A DNA stretch of 64,000 nt from Catenuloplanes niger. GTDB lineage: Bacteria > Actinomycetota > Actinomycetes > Mycobacteriales > Micromonosporaceae. The stretch lies in assembly GCF_031458255.1 (NCBI RefSeq), contig NZ_JAVDYC010000001.1, positions 9,410,501 through 9,474,500 of the forward strand, read 5' to 3'. The translations under genes and the position numbers were made by a program. Below, one piece after another: positions 61,565 to 64,000 of the stretch. A model generated the notes under the pieces. It saw only the letters and a program-made list of their open reading frames with translations, made no database searches and was not told the origin of the DNA. Every line of letters starts with the position of its first letter. Within the stretch, counting starts at the first letter, position 1.

Positions 61565-62311
61565 TCAGGCGTGCGCCTCGAGGCGCTTGAACTCGTCCTC
61601 CGTCACGGCGACGACACCGCCGCGGCGGGCGCCGGCGGGCATGCCGTCCGGGCTGGCCGGCTGCCAGGCGCCGGTGCCGAGGACGCGCGTGACGTACGGG
61701 CGCAGCCCGGTGCCGGTGTCGGCCAGCAGATACCAGGTGCGGCCGCCGAGCCCGGCGAAGACCACCGCGGCCTCGCCCTCACCGAAACCGCGGGCGACCT
61801 CCGTGAAGGAGCCGCCGTCGTGCCGCGCCTGCACCAGCGTGCCGCCGTCGGAGTGGAAGCAGTGCTCCGCGCCGTTCGCGTGCAGCAGCGCCACGTCCGC
61901 GCCGGGCCGGTCGACCGGCAGCGGTGCCGGCGCGGTGGCGGTGCCGAAGTCGGCGGTGTGCACGCCGTACGCACGCCCGCCCGCGGTGAAGATCAATCGG
62001 TGCCGGTCGCCGTCCGGGTACGCCTTCGGCGCGCGCACGCCGGTCACGCCCACCGGCAGCGTCCGCGGGCCGGACCAGGCCTCCAGGTCGTCCGTGGTCC
62101 ACACCCGCACGCCGTCGTCCCCGGCGGTCAGGCACCGGATCGTGCCGCCGGCGTCGCGGACCAGGAACGGGTCGGACGCGCCGCGCAGCACTCCCGCGCT
62201 CTCCCGCAGCACCCGCCAGCGCAGCGCGTCCGCACCCTCGGAGAGAGCGAACCGGACGTCACCGGTGCCGGCGCCGCTGAAGGCGAGGAGAAGTCCGAAC
62301 GACTCTGTCAC
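61565..62311 (-). CDS. GH43-like five-bladed propeller protein
   Basis: The 248-residue protein reads as repeated blades (FLVRDAGGTIRCLTAGDDG, VRAPKAYPDGDRHRLIFTAGG, AAVVFAGLGGRTWYLLADTG) like GH43/GH62-type propellers without a signal peptide. Catalytic residues cannot be assigned with confidence (SDPFLV and APKAY occupy the expected places, the latter with Lys replacing Glu). It may be a degenerate, non-catalytic relative. GTG 62311 was taken as start, and GTG/ATG upstream at 62338 is possible. Confidence 0.65.
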   Translation of the reverse strand: MTESFGLLLAFSGAGTGDVRFALSEGADALRWRVLRESAGVLRGASDPFLVRDAGGTIRCLTAGDDGVRVWTTDDLEAWSGPRTLPVGVTGVRAPKAYPDGDRHRLIFTAGGRAYGVHTADFGTATAPAPLPVDRPGADVALLHANGAEHCFHSDGGTLVQARHDGGSFTEVARGFGEGEAAVVFAGLGGRTWYLLADTGTGLRPYVTRVLGTGAWQPASPDGMPAGARRGGVVAVTEDEFKRLEAHA

Positions 62312-62390
62312 CGGCCGATCATAACGACCGGCCGGCAAAGTTGATCAAGGGCTGTCGGGGGTCCGACGAATGATCGGGATAATGGTGGCC

Positions 62391-63065
62391 ATGCTCGACA
62401 ATCCGGTGTGGGCGTCGCTCGTCCACGGCCCGCATGCCCACCTCGGCCGCCGCTCCGGCGCCGCCGTTCGCTTCCTTCCGGAGGTCGGCCCGTTCCACGG
62501 CCTGGCCGACCCCGGCGACCCGGCCGCCTGGGCGGATCTGGCCGCCCTCGCCGACCCCGGCGCGCAGTTCCTGGTCACCGCCCCGCGGATCGCGCCGCCG
62601 GACGACTGGACCGTGGTGGAGCGGCTGGAGGGCGTGCAGATGGTCGCCACCGCCCTCGACACCGAGCCGGACCCGGACGCGATCCTCCTCGGCCCGGACG
62701 ACGTGCCGGAGATGCTGGACCTGACCGCGCGCACCCGCCCCGGCCCGTTCGGCCCGCGCACCATCGAGCTCGGCACCTACCTGGGGGTGCGGCACGACGG
62801 CCGGCTGATCGCGATGGCCGGGGAGCGCATGCGCCCGCCCGGCTTCACCGAGATCAGCGCGATCTGCACCGACCCGGACTTCCGTGGCAAGGGCCTGGCG
62901 TCGCGGCTGGTGCGCGCGGTCGCGGCGGGCGTCGTGGCGCGTGGCGAGACGCCGTTCCTGCACGTGGCCGCGACCAACACCGCGGCGATCCGGCTGTACG
63001 TGGCGATGGGCTTCACCGTGCGCAGCCGCCCGGAGTTCGCCGTGCTCCGGGCGCCGGCCGGCTGA
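62391..63065 (+). CDS. GNAT family acetyltransferase (FR47-like)
   Basis: The 224-residue protein has the acetyl-CoA binding motif in the C-terminal half (ISAICTDPDFRGKGLASRLV, the RGKGLA loop), followed by NTAAIRLYVAMGF. The N-terminal half is less conserved, as in FR47/YobR-like acetyltransferases. The acceptor is unknown. ATG 62391 is the third possible ATG and gives the usual family N-terminus. Confidence 0.9.
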   Translation: MLDNPVWASLVHGPHAHLGRRSGAAVRFLPEVGPFHGLADPGDPAAWADLAALADPGAQFLVTAPRIAPPDDWTVVERLEGVQMVATALDTEPDPDAILLGPDDVPEMLDLTARTRPGPFGPRTIELGTYLGVRHDGRLIAMAGERMRPPGFTEISAICTDPDFRGKGLASRLVRAVAAGVVARGETPFLHVAATNTAAIRLYVAMGFTVRSRPEFAVLRAPAG

Positions 63066-63074
63066 GGCCCCCGC

Positions 63075-63371
63075 TCAGCCGCGCTTCATCAGGCGGCCCA
63101 CCGCCGCCATCATCTCGGTCGCCATCTCGTCGGCGCGGCCCTCGGCCGCGCCCTCGTGCATGCAGTGCCGCGCGTGACCGTCCAGCAGGCCCAGCGCCAC
63201 CTTGTCCAGCGCCGCCTGGATCGCCGATATCTGGGTGAGCACGTCGATGCAGTACCGGTCCTCGTCGACCATCCGCTCGATGCCGCGCACCTGCCCCTCG
63301 ATCCGGCGCAGGCGCGCCTGCAGATCGCCCTTGCTAGCCGTGTAGCCCCTGGTCGGCGCGGTTTTGCTCAT
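63075..63371 (-). CDS. csoR: CsoR-family copper-sensing repressor
   Basis: The 98-residue all-helical protein carries the C-H-C copper set: C41 in RYCIDVL, H66 and C70 in GHARHC, at the same spacing as Mycobacterium CsoR (36/61/65). The DNA-contact helix LQARLRRIEGQVRGIERMV is intact. Cu(I) binding releases it from G/C-rich operators. Two such operators lie in the divergent spacer in front of it. Confidence 0.95.
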   Translation of the reverse strand: MSKTAPTRGYTASKGDLQARLRRIEGQVRGIERMVDEDRYCIDVLTQISAIQAALDKVALGLLDGHARHCMHEGAAEGRADEMATEMMAAVGRLMKRG

Positions 63372-63381
63372 GGCACGGATG

Positions 63382-63455
63382 ATACAACCCCCCGGGGGTA
63401 TGTGGCGCACGCTACGAAACATGCGGCCGTCCGTCCTTGGTACCCCCCAGGGGTA
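63382..63455. promoter_or_regulatory. Two CsoR operators
   Basis: ATACAACCCCCCGGGGGTAT (63382-63401) and TACCCCCCAGGGGTA (63441-63455) are G/C-tract palindromes of the CsoR/RcnR type. One is close to csoR and one close to the divergent His-rich gene, so both directions are probably copper-inducible. Confidence 0.75.
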
Positions 63456-63502
63456 TGTGTATCGTCGGGGGCGCAGAGCAGGACGACGGAGGGAGACGCA
63501 CG

Positions 63503-64000
63503 ATGAACACACCCACCCGGCTCGGCGCGTTCGGGCTCGGACTGGTCGCGGTGTTCGGCGCGGCCCTCGGCCTCGGCCGCACCGTCGGCCCGGACGCGAG
63601 CCCACCCGCCCCGGCCGCCCACACCGACAGCCACGGCGGCGCGGCGAGCCCGGGCAGCACACCGGGTCCCGACGGTCACGGCGGCACCGACGCACACGGC
63701 GGCGCGCCCGCGGAGACCCCCGGCGGTCTGCAGATCGCGCAGGACGGCTACCGGCTGGCGCCGCTCACCGACACGCTCAGCACCACCGCGCCGCAGCCGT
63801 TCCGGTTCCGGATCGTCGGGCCGGACGCCGCGACCGTCACCGCGTTCACGCCCACGCACGAGCGCGACCTGCACCTGATCGTGGTCCGCCGCGACCTGAC
63901 CGGATATCAGCACCTGCACCCGGCGCGCGCGGCCGACGGCACGTGGGAGGTCCCGCTGTCCGTGCCCGCACCCGGCGACTACCGCGTCTTCGCCGACTTC
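63503..64000 (+). CDS. His-rich membrane-anchored/secreted copper-locus protein, 3' end cut
   Basis: The frame is open from the ATG at 63503 to the window edge (166 codons), so the end is missing. The N-terminus is a signal or anchor helix (LGAFGLGLVAVFGAALGLG). A His/Gly/Ser-rich linker follows (HTDSHGG, DGHGG, DAHGG) that could bind copper, then a beta-rich domain (FRFRIVGPDAATVTAF, HLIVVRRDLTGYQHLHP) like those of periplasmic metal-handling proteins. GGAGGGAG precedes the ATG. It is divergent from csoR and under its operator. Confidence 0.85.
   Translation, partial: MNTPTRLGAFGLGLVAVFGAALGLGRTVGPDASPPAPAAHTDSHGGAASPGSTPGPDGHGGTDAHGGAPAETPGGLQIAQDGYRLAPLTDTLSTTAPQPFRFRIVGPDAATVTAFTPTHERDLHLIVVRRDLTGYQHLHPARAADGTWEVPLSVPAPGDYRVFADF

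Overview
This is a gene-dense stretch of high-GC DNA (roughly 74% by eye) with GTG/TTG starts and NNG/NNC codons. The gene content is actinobacterial: RbpA, a nickel SOD with an N-terminal hook, an F420-type split-barrel protein, an Scr1-type XRE regulator and a mycothiol-stress-like (SigR-type) promoter. The style fits Micromonosporaceae (Actinoplanes/Catenuloplanes-like); that family assignment is inference. No rRNA, tRNA, CRISPR array, intact transposase or phage gene was seen. Both window edges cut genes.

Layout. 0-6.7 kb: housekeeping and envelope genes (coiled-coil zinc protein, rbpA, chrA, fxsA, lnt, cadD). 6.7-14.5 kb: a lysine/beta-lysine catabolic cluster. A minus-strand operon (kdd, amidohydrolase, kamD, kamE, kal) diverges from kamA plus a flavin amine oxidase. 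14.5-22.2 kb: small accessory genes, a truncated aldo/keto reductase, an Lrp regulator, a large surface glycosidase-like protein, an acyl-CoA dehydrogenase, and a repeat-rich intergenic region. 22.2-26.7 kb: a minus-strand operon (two tiny membrane proteins, KptA, methyltransferase, dehydratase) diverging from a small protein/XRE pair. 26.7-36.5 kb: a glycosyltransferase operon headed by a 1157-residue sugar-dehydrogenase/PKD/PA14 protein, then an esterase. 36.7-48.6 kb: GH43-type genes (including a decayed GH43-AbfB copy), regulators, and an ECF42-like sigma/DGPF pair. 48.6-64 kb: EAL-HDOD protein, SDR/TetR pair, flavin reductase-NiSOD operon, MurNAc recycling (murQ plus kinase), serine dehydratase, nucleotidyltransferase, and a CsoR copper locus at the right edge.

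Most notable. (1) The flavin amine oxidase after kamA looks circularly permuted: its usual C-terminal FAD/substrate motif lies at the N-terminus, ahead of the GxGxxG Rossmann motif. (2) The lysine cluster encodes both aminomutases, the diaminohexanoate dehydrogenase and the aminobutyryl-CoA lyase, but no Kce cleavage enzyme. An amidohydrolase and the permuted oxidase are present instead, which suggests a variant beta-lysine route. (3) A conserved intergenic repeat family occurs three times, twice as an inverted pair. (4) An 18-bp minisatellite lies inside a sugar kinase gene.
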